From: JBGSKV01 sp041740975
GTDB taxonomy: Bacteria; Bdellovibrionota_B; Oligoflexia; Oligoflexales; JALZUQ01
Length of the DNA: 64,000 nucleotides
Direction: 5' to 3'
NCBI GenBank assembly: GCA_041740975.1
Contig: JBGSKV010000083.1
Location: 1 to 64,000, forward strand
A program made the translations under genes and the position numbers. Within the stretch, counting starts at the first letter, position 1. Each line of letters begins with the position of its first letter. Shown piece by piece: positions 52,980 to 61,607 of this stretch. Below the pieces are notes generated by a model that searched no databases, was not told the DNA's origin, and worked only from the letters and a program-made list of their open reading frames with translations.

Positions 52980-53083
52980 CGTGTCTCACTTACGGAAAAA
53001 ATATTTTAGGACTCATAGTGTCAATAGACTATTCAATATAAAAACTAAACACTTTTAAAGGCGTGGTTTCCCGCACATGTGTG

Positions 53084-53761
53084 TCAAAAAGCACGCAGAA
53101 TTGTGATGCCACCTGCAATAAACAAGAAGCATGCGGCCACGATGGCACCAACTTTCAAAGGGATTGCGGAAAGTAATTGCTGAGACATCGCCGGTGTTAA
53201 AAACATGACAGGCATGGTTCCCAACCCAAAACCCGCCATGGTGATAGCGCCATTGAACGATGAGTTAGATCCCGCCGCCATCGTAAATGCGGGTGTGAGG
53301 CTCATACATGGTAGTAATCCCGTCATGAAGCCCAGCAGTACTGGTCGCCAGTTCTTGGGGGCTCGGATAAGAACTCCGCGTATGGCCGAAGTCGGAGCGC
53401 TTATGATTTTTTCAAGAAAGGGAAATTTGGCAGAAAACTTCTTTCCAGATAACTGCTGGATTGCCAGCAAAAACAGGATGACTCCAAGAAACACGGCCAA
53501 AGTAGCTCCTATTTTGGGAAGGTGCGTCGACAAGGTGTGGCTGATAGCACCAAGAACTGCGCCAATTAATACATATGATAAAAAGCGGGAAATATTATAA
53601 TACCAAAGAGAGCGGTCTTGGATGCGACTGTTTGGTCCGAGAAATGCACACACCATCGGGCCACACATAAAAGCGCAGTGTAGAGACGAAAAAAAACTAT
53701 AAGATAACATAGCTACAAATCCACCTATTTCCAGAGGTGTAATATGGAAAAGATGCGGCAT
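53084..53761 (-). CDS. TauE/SafE-like membrane protein of the cbb3 locus
   Basis: About 225 residues from the ATG at 53761. A start at 53800 is possible and has a better GGTGG, but would overlap the divergent ccoI. Six hydrophobic helices, HCAFMCGPMV (a conserved His/Cys motif seen in cbb3-linked members) and GFMTGLLPCMSL in the second half. Such proteins sit next to cbb3 and copper genes and are thought to handle copper or sulphite. ccoI begins only 11 bases away on the other strand, so each promoter must lie within the other gene. Confidence 0.75.
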   Translation of the reverse strand: MPHLFHITPLEIGGFVAMLSYSFFSSLHCAFMCGPMVCAFLGPNSRIQDRSLWYYNISRFLSYVLIGAVLGAISHTLSTHLPKIGATLAVFLGVILFLLAIQQLSGKKFSAKFPFLEKIISAPTSAIRGVLIRAPKNWRPVLLGFMTGLLPCMSLTPAFTMAAGSNSSFNGAITMAGFGLGTMPVMFLTPAMSQQLLSAIPLKVGAIVAACFLFIAGGITILRAF

Positions 53762-53772
53762 AGGAACATGAA

Positions 53773-56271
53773 TTGAATCACAAAGAAAGATCCGCAGCAT
53801 GGAAGAATTCCACCGAAAGATTTGAAACTCAGTGCTTGCACTGTCGCTTGAACTTAAATGCTTCTAGCATAAAAGGTAAGTTTTGCTGCTTGGGTTGTCA
53901 AGCGGCTTACCGTTTCATTCACGAAATGGACCTGCAGAATTTTTATAGCTCCCTGCAATCTGAGAAAATTGCGCCAGCTAGCGCACAGAGTGATTCTTTT
54001 ATTGCGTTATTTGATGACGCGGAATTTCAAAAAACATTCTGTGAAACTAGTGACGAAAATCATATAAAAGCCTCCTTGCATATTGGCGGATTGAGTTGTT
54101 ACGCGTGTGTTTGGTTGATAAATGAAGCGGCTCGAAAATCATTTCCTAACGCCAGCCTAAAGATCAGTTTAAGTAGTGGAACCGGCGAAGTCTTGTTCGA
54201 TCCGAAGTTAACGCAGCTTAGCCGCATTGTGAAAATGCTGAGAAACCTAGGCTTTCGTGTAAATCCAACCAATTCGCAGCATGCACAAGGTGAAATGCGC
54301 GATCTCGTCCGGTTGGGCGTCAGCACATTTTGCTTTATGAACATTATGCTTTTGGCCATTCCTGATTATGTCGACAGTAAGTTAGTGGCAGATGTTAGTT
54401 TTTGGCATCTTTTCAGGATTCTATCATTGATGCTCGCGTCAGTTGTGATGACGGTCGGGGCATGGCCATTCTATCAAGCAGCGTTGCGCTCAATGAAATT
54501 TCGCAAATTACACATCGACCAATCCATAAGTTTTGCACTCATCATGACATTTGGTCTCTCCCTTTGGAATGTCTTGCGTGGAGCAGGGCCAGTGTATTTC
54601 GATTCGGTCTGTGCTGTGGTCACACTTCTTGGATGGGGTCGTTACTTCCAAAAGCGCATGACCAATGTGGCCGACCGATCCGTACGTGGGGCTTATGAGT
54701 ATGCAATGCGATATGTAAAAGTCGTTGTGGAAAGTGGCGAAAAAATAGTGCCTCTTGCTCAGGTCAAGATAGGCGATAATCTGGTTCTTTTACCCGGTGA
54801 TCCGATCCCTCTTTCGGTAAGAGTGATGAGTGGAGACAGTTCGATTACCTACGAACAGCTAACGGGCGAAGCCGATGCCATATCCATTCGCGCGGGGCAA
54901 AACATTCAAGCCGGTGCTCTGAATCTCACGTCTCGATTAGAAGTTGTAGCGATTCAGGCAGGCAATGAGTCTGCAATATACAAGATCAACTCGGTTATTT
55001 CCGACATTTTGCTTCAAAAAGGTGTCTTTACGACTATCGCCGATCGTTTAGGAAGTGCGTTCTTTTTGATGGTCATCGTCATTGCATGTTTAATCGTTGC
55101 GACGCATTGGTCGGTGTCTCCCGAAGAGGCGATGACGAGAGCCATTGCTGCGTTACTGATTGCCTGTCCTTGTGCGTTTGCCATCGCCGTTCCTTTAACG
55201 ATGGCCTCCTGTGCAGCCCAAGGTATTCGCGCGGGGATTATTTTGAAATCGCAAAGAGCGATTGAAGTCCTCTCGAAAGTCACACATGTCTTTTTTGATA
55301 AAACCGGCACGCTTACGGACGGTTTGTCGCGAATTTTTGAATCTCAAATTTACCTCGACGAACTCGACTCGGCTTTTATTTCTACGGATGACATTTATTC
55401 CATGGCTATTCAACTTCCTAGCCACAGCTACCATCACGTTATTTTCGCATTAAAGGAATGGGCCGAAAGTAAAAGCCCCGCTCACGTGAGCGTAACGTAT
55501 CCCATTTCATCTGTGCGAGAACACGTAGGGGAGGGGATTGAATTCATCTACAAACAGCAAACCTATCGCTTAGGCCGAGTCGATTTTGCATTGCCTGATG
55601 TAAAAAATGTACCCTCAGACCTTCTGATTTTGGCACAAGGAGGCAATTTGGTGGCGAGTTTCCGACTGCAGGATGAAATATTACCCGATGCCGCTGAAGT
55701 CATTGAGCAACTGCAGTCGCGCAACTTTATCGTTTCGGTCTTAAGTGGAGACTCGTGGAAGAGGAATTTAATTTTTGCTCAGTCGCTAAAGATTCCAAAC
55801 GATCAAATTTTTGCAGAGCTAAGCCCTACGCAGAAAGTCGAAAAGTTGGCGGCCGAACATACGACCCTGATGGTGGGTAATGGCTTCAACGATTCATTGG
55901 CACTAGCATCAGCTACGGTAAGTATGGCAGTTGTGGATGCTAATCAGTCCGCAAAAGATGCAGCAGACATCTATCTCACAAAGCGACAAACATCGTTGGT
56001 TCCAAAGGCGATAACCTTAGCCCAGACGGCAGCCCTGAAAATCAAAGTCACCTTCTTGTTTGGTTTGATATTTAACCTTGCCGGGCTCACTGCTGCAGCC
56101 TTGGGCTACATGCATCCTGTCGTCGCTGCCATTCTCATGCCGGCAAGTTCGGCGATCGTGATTTGTATCGGGGTCATTTGGCCGAAACAGGCAGAACTTA
56201 AATCGTTGCCACATATCCATATGCGGAAGTGCGCAACTACCAATGAGATGGCCTTAAATGTCTTACTGTGA
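53773..56271 (+). CDS. ccoI: copper-transporting P-type ATPase of the cbb3 locus (CcoI-like)
   Basis: 832 residues with a TTG start and AGGA upstream; the next ATG (residue 52) would remove the metal site. N-terminal Cys cluster (CLHC at 21-24, CCLGC at 38-42), then the CxxC of an HMA-like domain (GGLSCYACVWL, 109-112), the pattern of CcoI/FixI. Membrane CPC motif in LLIACPCAFAIAVP, TGEAD, phosphorylation site FFDKTGTLTDG. The hinge motif is GNGFND where most P1B ATPases have GDGxND. It exports copper for the oxidase's Cu-B centre. Monocistronic, divergent from the oxidase operon. Confidence 0.9.
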   Translation: MNHKERSAAWKNSTERFETQCLHCRLNLNASSIKGKFCCLGCQAAYRFIHEMDLQNFYSSLQSEKIAPASAQSDSFIALFDDAEFQKTFCETSDENHIKASLHIGGLSCYACVWLINEAARKSFPNASLKISLSSGTGEVLFDPKLTQLSRIVKMLRNLGFRVNPTNSQHAQGEMRDLVRLGVSTFCFMNIMLLAIPDYVDSKLVADVSFWHLFRILSLMLASVVMTVGAWPFYQAALRSMKFRKLHIDQSISFALIMTFGLSLWNVLRGAGPVYFDSVCAVVTLLGWGRYFQKRMTNVADRSVRGAYEYAMRYVKVVVESGEKIVPLAQVKIGDNLVLLPGDPIPLSVRVMSGDSSITYEQLTGEADAISIRAGQNIQAGALNLTSRLEVVAIQAGNESAIYKINSVISDILLQKGVFTTIADRLGSAFFLMVIVIACLIVATHWSVSPEEAMTRAIAALLIACPCAFAIAVPLTMASCAAQGIRAGIILKSQRAIEVLSKVTHVFFDKTGTLTDGLSRIFESQIYLDELDSAFISTDDIYSMAIQLPSHSYHHVIFALKEWAESKSPAHVSVTYPISSVREHVGEGIEFIYKQQTYRLGRVDFALPDVKNVPSDLLILAQGGNLVASFRLQDEILPDAAEVIEQLQSRNFIVSVLSGDSWKRNLIFAQSLKIPNDQIFAELSPTQKVEKLAAEHTTLMVGNGFNDSLALASATVSMAVVDANQSAKDAADIYLTKRQTSLVPKAITLAQTAALKIKVTFLFGLIFNLAGLTAAALGYMHPVVAAILMPASSAIVICIGVIWPKQAELKSLPHIHMRKCATTNEMALNVLL

Positions 56272-56359
56272 ATTCTGGGCGCGTGAGTTGAGTGCTACAG
56301 CAATACTTCGCAAATGATTACGCGAGATTAGTGATGTTTTCCCGGCATGGTCCGGAAGT

Positions 56360-57403
56360 TTACGAGGCTTCGGCAATATCATCTTCGACTTGAATTTTGG
56401 CCGCACGCGTCAGAAGGCCTAGCATTTCAAAACTCGTTTGGTTTTCAAGGTCCATGACTTTGTCGCATACATCTAATACATATCGTGCTTCGGCCACAGT
56501 AAAGCCTTGGGCATTCTTCAATAAATCATGAGCAATGTTATTGTGATGGCCTTCGAGATTAATTCGTTTATGAATAAAAAATCCACGGCATTCTTGTTCT
56601 AAGCCGAGTGAAAGAATGGCTTCGTCAAGAGGATGGGGGTTGCTATCACCGCCTTCTTCAAAATAATCAATAAGAGCGCAAATCCCCAAGAAAGATTCCG
56701 TGGCTGTTTTTTGCAGAAGTTCTGCGAGCTCAAAGATTCCTTCTAATACAGGGGGCTGCACTTCAGTCTTGAGGTTATTAAGACTATCAAGGAGCAGTAA
56801 GTCGTGCCCAGTTTCGGCTTTTATAAAATCTTGCAAATCGTCGCGAGCATCTCCAGCAATAGCTAGGGCAGGTGTAAGGGCTTGCCTACAAATCTCGGTG
56901 ATATGATGGTTCTGAGTTAGAAATGTTTTAATCAAAAAATTCTTGTCGATTGCACCTGATCTAGCGCTCTTGAGAAACTTTAGAACGTTTTGTTTGTAAG
57001 GATTATCGATGCGTGACGTTAGGCGTTCACGTCGTAATATCGCCAAAAAAGTCAGGGGATCAATATATTCGGAGGATACATCCCGACTCATTTCAATAAT
57101 TTCATTTTCCCTGAACACTCGGTCGAGGTGCCGAGGCGAGAATAGGTAGTTCTTCGACCGATCGTCCACATCTAAACAGCGAGGTAGAGAGTATCCAATG
57201 GGAAGTTGTGCAAACTGCTGCAAAAACCACTGAACGTCGGCATCTTCAAATCCATAGCCGTTTGCGAAAGCGTCTTCGGCTTTCTTAACCCGCGCCAAGT
57301 CACTCGGATCGCACTTCGCTTGGACTTTTATCCAAGGCAAATCAATCGTGAACTGACTTTCGTTCAGCCACTGAATGCGAAGTTCTGTAAACGGATAAAT
57401 CAT
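56360..57403 (-). CDS. haem-oxygenase-like (iron-containing redox enzyme) protein
   Basis: 347 residues. The C-terminal 200 are helical with ETGHDLLLLDSLNNL, ALIDYFEEGGD, FFIHKRINLEGHHNNIAHDLL, which fit the His/Glu ligand helices of the haem-oxygenase-like di-iron family (HDO; UndA/TenA relatives). The N-terminal 120 residues are a separate part (RIQWLNESQFTIDLP, FSPRHLDRVF) of unknown type. It is 24 bases after a small lipoprotein gene and likely co-transcribed. HDO enzymes often modify small molecules or peptides; whether the neighbour is a substrate is unproven. Confidence 0.65.
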   Translation of the reverse strand: MIYPFTELRIQWLNESQFTIDLPWIKVQAKCDPSDLARVKKAEDAFANGYGFEDADVQWFLQQFAQLPIGYSLPRCLDVDDRSKNYLFSPRHLDRVFRENEIIEMSRDVSSEYIDPLTFLAILRRERLTSRIDNPYKQNVLKFLKSARSGAIDKNFLIKTFLTQNHHITEICRQALTPALAIAGDARDDLQDFIKAETGHDLLLLDSLNNLKTEVQPPVLEGIFELAELLQKTATESFLGICALIDYFEEGGDSNPHPLDEAILSLGLEQECRGFFIHKRINLEGHHNNIAHDLLKNAQGFTVAEARYVLDVCDKVMDLENQTSFEMLGLLTRAAKIQVEDDIAEAS

Positions 57404-57427
57404 CTTAAACCCAAGTTCGTTTCATAT

Positions 57428-57670
57428 TTAAAGTTCAACAGGAACCGAGGTCGGTCCGCCGGTTTTTTCAATCTTCTCAATTTTGATAAACCCAGGCTGA
57501 CAAGCGTCATTTGAGACATAAGTAATCGTCGTGTCTTTAACGGCTGCGCAAGTGTGGGCGCCCACGGCTCCACCTTCGCCAGTATTGGTCGCCTTTTTAT
57601 TATCATCATCACAAGCTGCGGAAGACAGTCCGACAAGGGCTGCCAATGAAGTGAAGAGGGCTTTAGACAT
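57428..57670 (-). CDS. small Cys-containing lipoprotein paired with the HDO-like gene
   Basis: 80 residues. AGGAG lies six bases before the ATG. The N-terminus reads MSKALFTSLAALVGLSSAAC; the Cys at 20 follows a lipobox-like SSAA, then DDDNKK. The mature part has two more Cys (HTCAAV, DACQPG) and a Pro/Val tail. It could be a lipoprotein, or a peptide precursor with a leader of 20 to 40 residues. The location directly before an HDO-like gene makes it a candidate substrate or partner. Confidence 0.65.
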   Translation of the reverse strand: MSKALFTSLAALVGLSSAACDDDNKKATNTGEGGAVGAHTCAAVKDTTITYVSNDACQPGFIKIEKIEKTGGPTSVPVEL

Positions 57671-57851
57671 ATATACTCCTGGTCTTATCGCAAAAGGGCT
57701 AACTGACTTATCGGCGATTTTCAGGGTGGAGTTCAGTAAATGTAAAAATATCCGTATTCTCGCGTATCTCGGACCCTGATTGTAGGATAAAAATGAACAA
57801 TTTTAGAATCTTAAAACGAGCTGGGCTTGGGCTTCGACTGGGGTTGATCCC

Positions 57852-59666
57852 TTAAAAGGGGTAGACGAGGTTTCGTTGGATAAGAATGTCGTTGAGCTTA
57901 AATAAACTGAGGCTCTGCTCCATGCGGGCAACTATGGGAACGAAATTTTCATCGTCTATAAGGTTATGAAGCTCATGTGGATCGGCGCTGAGATTAAAAA
58001 GATACTGGCGCTTAGTCCGCATATGCTGAACAAATTTATAATCGCCATCGACAATCGCGAGATACTTGCCCGCATAGGGTTGAACGAGAGGGATCGGAGC
58101 GCGCGGTACGAAATCTTCTGAGAAAATGGAACGTCCCAAAAAGTGGTTGGGTGAACTAGCATCCATCAAGTCCAAAACCGTTGGGCCAAGGTCCAAGTGG
58201 GATGCGTTTAGGTTTTTTATTCGACGCGGCCTAAGCTTTTCTGGCCAAACAATTATTAGTGGAGTTTTGAAGAACTCGTTATAAAAGCTTCGTTCATTAT
58301 GATAAATTCCGTGCTCACCGACCGGGAAACTATGATCACCCGTGATGACTACGATGGTATTTTTCATATAGTCGCGCTTGTTTAACTCATCGAAAAACGT
58401 TCGAAGGTACGCGTCCGTCACATGAAGTGCGTTAGAATAGTTTTCTTCCTTTGAGTTTTGATCAGGAAAGAGCGCGCGTTGCTCTTTGGGTACATTGTCG
58501 AACATCATATGTGAACTAACGCCTTGCAACATAAAAAAAACGGGGCGAGTCTTTTCGGCGACGAGCTCATCCAACTTAGCGAAGCCTTGCTGATACATAA
58601 TGTCGTCCTGAGCTCCCCAGCCCCATACATATTTAGCTTTATCACTTGCCGAGAGTTTGTCGGTGTCTACCACATCAACGACATCGAAACCCATGGACTT
58701 CATAAAAACGGCTTTATTGTCAAAAGTTAGTTCCCTGTGAGCTTGGAAATACAATGTCAAATAGCCAAAATCCTTCAATATCTCGGGGAGGCAATGAAAA
58801 TTATGATGGGAGTATCGTGTCGCTACTTTACCGCTGGAGAGTGGAATCACTCCACAAAGAATGGCAAAATGTCCCTTCGCCGTTTGCACTGTATTGCCGT
58901 AATATTTTTCTACATAAACTCCGGAGTTGATCAATTCGTTGATAAATGGCGTAATCTCTCGTCCATCGGCCGTTTTTTTTCCGACAAAATTTGCATTGAA
59001 AGATTCAATTGGTATAAATACGACGTTGGGGGGATTCGCCGGCTTGACAAGAGGTGAATCGACTTTGTATGGGTACGGCTTTTCTTGAATCAGCTTCTCT
59101 TCAACTTCGCTAGACGATTCCGATCGATAGTAGCTGGCGACAGAATGCCCGAACTGACCAAGTTCATCATAAAAATTATAGGGGTATATAGCCAGGAGAA
59201 GAATGCTAGCCAAAAGTCCACCGCCCACCCACTTGGCCGGTAATTTAGCCTCATATATTTTGAAGCGATTCCATAAAAGTGCGTATGTGACAAAGATGGC
59301 CGCGTAAGTAAAGTAATCTTTGGTTTTGTAAAAAGCGCCTACGACTACTACGCTTTCGCCGTAAAAGAGTAGAGAGATATTGTCACCGATAAGAGAAAAG
59401 TTGAGGACGTCGCGAGCGCGGTAGTGGTAAATGAACACAAATACATAAATCATCCAGTAAATATAAAAAACGAAACTTCGCCATGTCCTATTTTTAAAGA
59501 TCCGGCCCACTAAATCCAATACGCCAACGCAACTCATGACAGATAGCCAGCTCAGGAAAAACCACCATGCACCGATTATAGAAATTTCGATAATCTGTAT
59601 GCTGCGCAAATAGAGGATTGCATTGAGAAGCAAGAAAAAAAGCGTGTGGAAAATATAGAGAGGCAT
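57852..59666 (-). CDS. LtaS-type membrane sulfatase / phosphoglycerol transferase-like
   Basis: 604 residues. Five N-terminal membrane helices, then a sulfatase-fold periplasmic domain from about 210: NVVFIPIESFNANF (metal-binding Glu), NTVQTAKGHFAIL (Thr nucleophile region), then VVITGDHSFPVGEHGIYHNE with metal-binding Asp/His. This is the plan of lipoteichoic acid synthase and OpgB-type transferases. In a Gram-negative it probably moves phosphoglycerol or phosphoethanolamine onto a glycan or lipid. 23 bases after the polyprenyl synthase gene. Confidence 0.85.
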   Translation of the reverse strand: MPLYIFHTLFFLLLNAILYLRSIQIIEISIIGAWWFFLSWLSVMSCVGVLDLVGRIFKNRTWRSFVFYIYWMIYVFVFIYHYRARDVLNFSLIGDNISLLFYGESVVVVGAFYKTKDYFTYAAIFVTYALLWNRFKIYEAKLPAKWVGGGLLASILLLAIYPYNFYDELGQFGHSVASYYRSESSSEVEEKLIQEKPYPYKVDSPLVKPANPPNVVFIPIESFNANFVGKKTADGREITPFINELINSGVYVEKYYGNTVQTAKGHFAILCGVIPLSSGKVATRYSHHNFHCLPEILKDFGYLTLYFQAHRELTFDNKAVFMKSMGFDVVDVVDTDKLSASDKAKYVWGWGAQDDIMYQQGFAKLDELVAEKTRPVFFMLQGVSSHMMFDNVPKEQRALFPDQNSKEENYSNALHVTDAYLRTFFDELNKRDYMKNTIVVITGDHSFPVGEHGIYHNERSFYNEFFKTPLIIVWPEKLRPRRIKNLNASHLDLGPTVLDLMDASSPNHFLGRSIFSEDFVPRAPIPLVQPYAGKYLAIVDGDYKFVQHMRTKRQYLFNLSADPHELHNLIDDENFVPIVARMEQSLSLFKLNDILIQRNLVYPF

Positions 59667-59689
59667 AATTATCAGGCTCTTACAAAGGA

Positions 59690-60718
59690 CTAATTTAAGT
59701 TTGCGTTCATTTGGGGGATATGGCGAATGGGGGTCATTAGGGTTTCGAGCAAAGATTTCATGGCCACCTTGGCCGCAGGTCGCTTATGGAAGACATCTAA
59801 TCCCAGGATGCTGGTTTCTAGGCTTTCGAGGTCAAGCGCCAGTTCCAATAATGTCCCGCTTTCTTCCAAATGGTGTTTAAATAGCTGGATGTCTTCGATA
59901 GTTGTCAAGTCACGGTCTTTTTGTAAAACAGCTCGTAGCCAGGTGCCATGTACGGGGCAACGCTCCAGAAGCTTTACAACAAGGGCTGATATTTTCCCTT
60001 CTTTGACATCGCATCCGACGCTTTCTCGGCCCTTATCGCCAAATAAATCCAGAATATCGTCCTGAATTTGGAACATAATGCCAAAATTTTCAAAGGCTTT
60101 TTCAAGGTCGTGTTTATCATCCTCGCCACATCCGGCTATGAGCGCAACGCCTTTGGCAAGTTTCGCAAACAGAGCAGCAGTTTTTAGGGTAATGCAGCGC
60201 CGATAGTCGTCGCCTAGTTCCCGAATACCGACTTGGTCTTTAAAGGAAAATTCAAGGGACTGTCCTTGTATGACTGCCGATGCCAGCTGTGAATACAGTA
60301 GCGCTAATTCAGCCTTATTTTTATCCGTAAGATCATCATTTTTCCATGCCTGGGGGCCGATTAACATCAAGCAGTCGCCAAGGTTAATGGCCTGTGCAGC
60401 ACCAAACGTTTTCCAAATTGCTGGCTGGCCTCGTCGGACGGAGTCTCCATCTTGAAGATCGTCGTGAACAAGGGTGCCATTATGAAAAAGTTCACAAGCT
60501 GCAGCCCAACCGAGAATTTTCGAAGCGGGGGCGTCCAATACCACGGCGAGCGAAAGAGCGATGCGACTGCGGAGTTTTTTCCCACCATGAGCAAAATGTT
60601 GCTTTGCCATTTCAGCAAGAACTTCTGAAGCGTTATCGCCGACAACGTCAAAAATCCTTCGATCGACTTGCGTCATCAGGTCGGCTTCAAATAATTTTGA
60701 ATCTATATTGATCTGCAT
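59690..60718 (-). CDS. polyprenyl diphosphate synthase
   Basis: 342 residues. The first aspartate-rich motif is LVHDDLQDGDSVRRG, preceded by GGKKLRSRIAL; the second is FQIQDDILDLFGD. These are the catalytic metal sites of trans-isoprenyl diphosphate synthases. Product chain length (farnesyl, geranylgeranyl or longer) cannot be fixed from sequence by eye. It is followed by the LtaS-like gene, and both could serve lipid-linked envelope chemistry. Confidence 0.88.
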   Translation of the reverse strand: MQINIDSKLFEADLMTQVDRRIFDVVGDNASEVLAEMAKQHFAHGGKKLRSRIALSLAVVLDAPASKILGWAAACELFHNGTLVHDDLQDGDSVRRGQPAIWKTFGAAQAINLGDCLMLIGPQAWKNDDLTDKNKAELALLYSQLASAVIQGQSLEFSFKDQVGIRELGDDYRRCITLKTAALFAKLAKGVALIAGCGEDDKHDLEKAFENFGIMFQIQDDILDLFGDKGRESVGCDVKEGKISALVVKLLERCPVHGTWLRAVLQKDRDLTTIEDIQLFKHHLEESGTLLELALDLESLETSILGLDVFHKRPAAKVAMKSLLETLMTPIRHIPQMNANLN

Positions 60719-61017
60719 CCCCGAATTCCTTTGATAATATCGGTTATAGTCAAAACGGCTAAGAAAGTTACTAGCTATTTCTGACTGCTCTTATCCATAC
60801 CACGCGCATGTTATTTTTTATGAGTGAATTCATTGGGTTAGCATGAGAGATCGAAGTGGAAACGTCTTGATTTTCGGCTTTCTAAGCTTTGGTGACCGCG
60901 ATCTTAATTATCTAAATGGCCAAATTTGGGCACAAGTTTATAGAAACACTGCATTTTCAAAGCGCCGATAGCTATTTTTTTTCTTGGGCGTAGATTCGCC
61001 CCGGATGGAGGGTAGTT
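60719..61017. other. divergent intergenic region
   Basis: About 300 AT-rich bases between divergent genes. Promoters for both sides are expected, but no clear pair of -35/-10 elements or sigma-54 site was found. No small gene or RNA recognised. Confidence 0.35.
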
Positions 61018-61497
61018 ATGAAAATGATTTCCATTTTTTTATTTCTAGTGAGCTCAGTTCCCGCAATGGCAGGGGGAGAATACTCTGAGATGCAAACGGA
61101 ACATTCTCCATGCTCCGTTTATTTTTCAAATGTGCGGTTAGCGACAGTTTCTGATGAATCCATTGAGTTTGCACTCGCTCACTGGGATGCGCCCAAGCCG
61201 GCAGTTACGCGCATGCATAAGATAGACCGGGAAGACTGGTTGAGAAAAGTTCCTAGCTTTATCCGAATTCAATTTGAGGAAGATATCCCTCGCAATGTGA
61301 CTATGCCTATGCGAGCATTTCCAGCTATGGCCGAGAAACTTCGCCAGTACTTGCCTACTGTTATGACGTTTGAACTTGCCGCCGATGGCCTCAAGCAAAA
61401 AACCAAGTATGCGGCTTCCGTTAAAAAAATTGCTCGGTCGGATGAGTTTGACGGGTTGAGGGTCAAGGTTATTGTCTGGAATTCGAATGACGACTAG
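61018..61497 (+). CDS. exported protein, unknown function
   Basis: 159 residues. A Sec signal peptide (MKMISIFLFLVSSVPAMAGG, cleavage after AMA) is followed by an alpha/beta-looking mature part with one Cys (SPCSVYF). GGAGGG five bases before the ATG. Periplasmic. I recognise no family. It ends just before a shared bidirectional terminator. Confidence 0.65.
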   Translation: MKMISIFLFLVSSVPAMAGGEYSEMQTEHSPCSVYFSNVRLATVSDESIEFALAHWDAPKPAVTRMHKIDREDWLRKVPSFIRIQFEEDIPRNVTMPMRAFPAMAEKLRQYLPTVMTFELAADGLKQKTKYAASVKKIARSDEFDGLRVKVIVWNSNDD

Positions 61498-61552
61498 ATC
61501 TCCGAATGTCTACCTGCGCGGTCAGGAAATTGCCATAAAGGTGTACAAAAGA

Positions 61553-61582
61553 AAAACGCCGAGAGATTGCTCTCGGCGTTTT
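61553..61582. terminator. bidirectional rho-independent terminator
   Basis: AAACGCCGAGAG, loop ATTG, CTCTCGGCGTTT with A and T runs on both sides (61553-61582). It can serve the plus gene ending at 61497 and the minus gene ending at 61608. Confidence 0.92.
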
Positions 61583-61607
61583 ATTGCATAGAAAATGGCG
61601 CTTATGA

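Noticed and set aside
53019..53033. Possible FNR-type operator upstream of ccoS.
   Set aside because: The palindrome AATAGACTATT overlaps a TTGACA hexamer but does not match TTGAT-N4-ATCAA, and no good -10 element follows at normal spacing.
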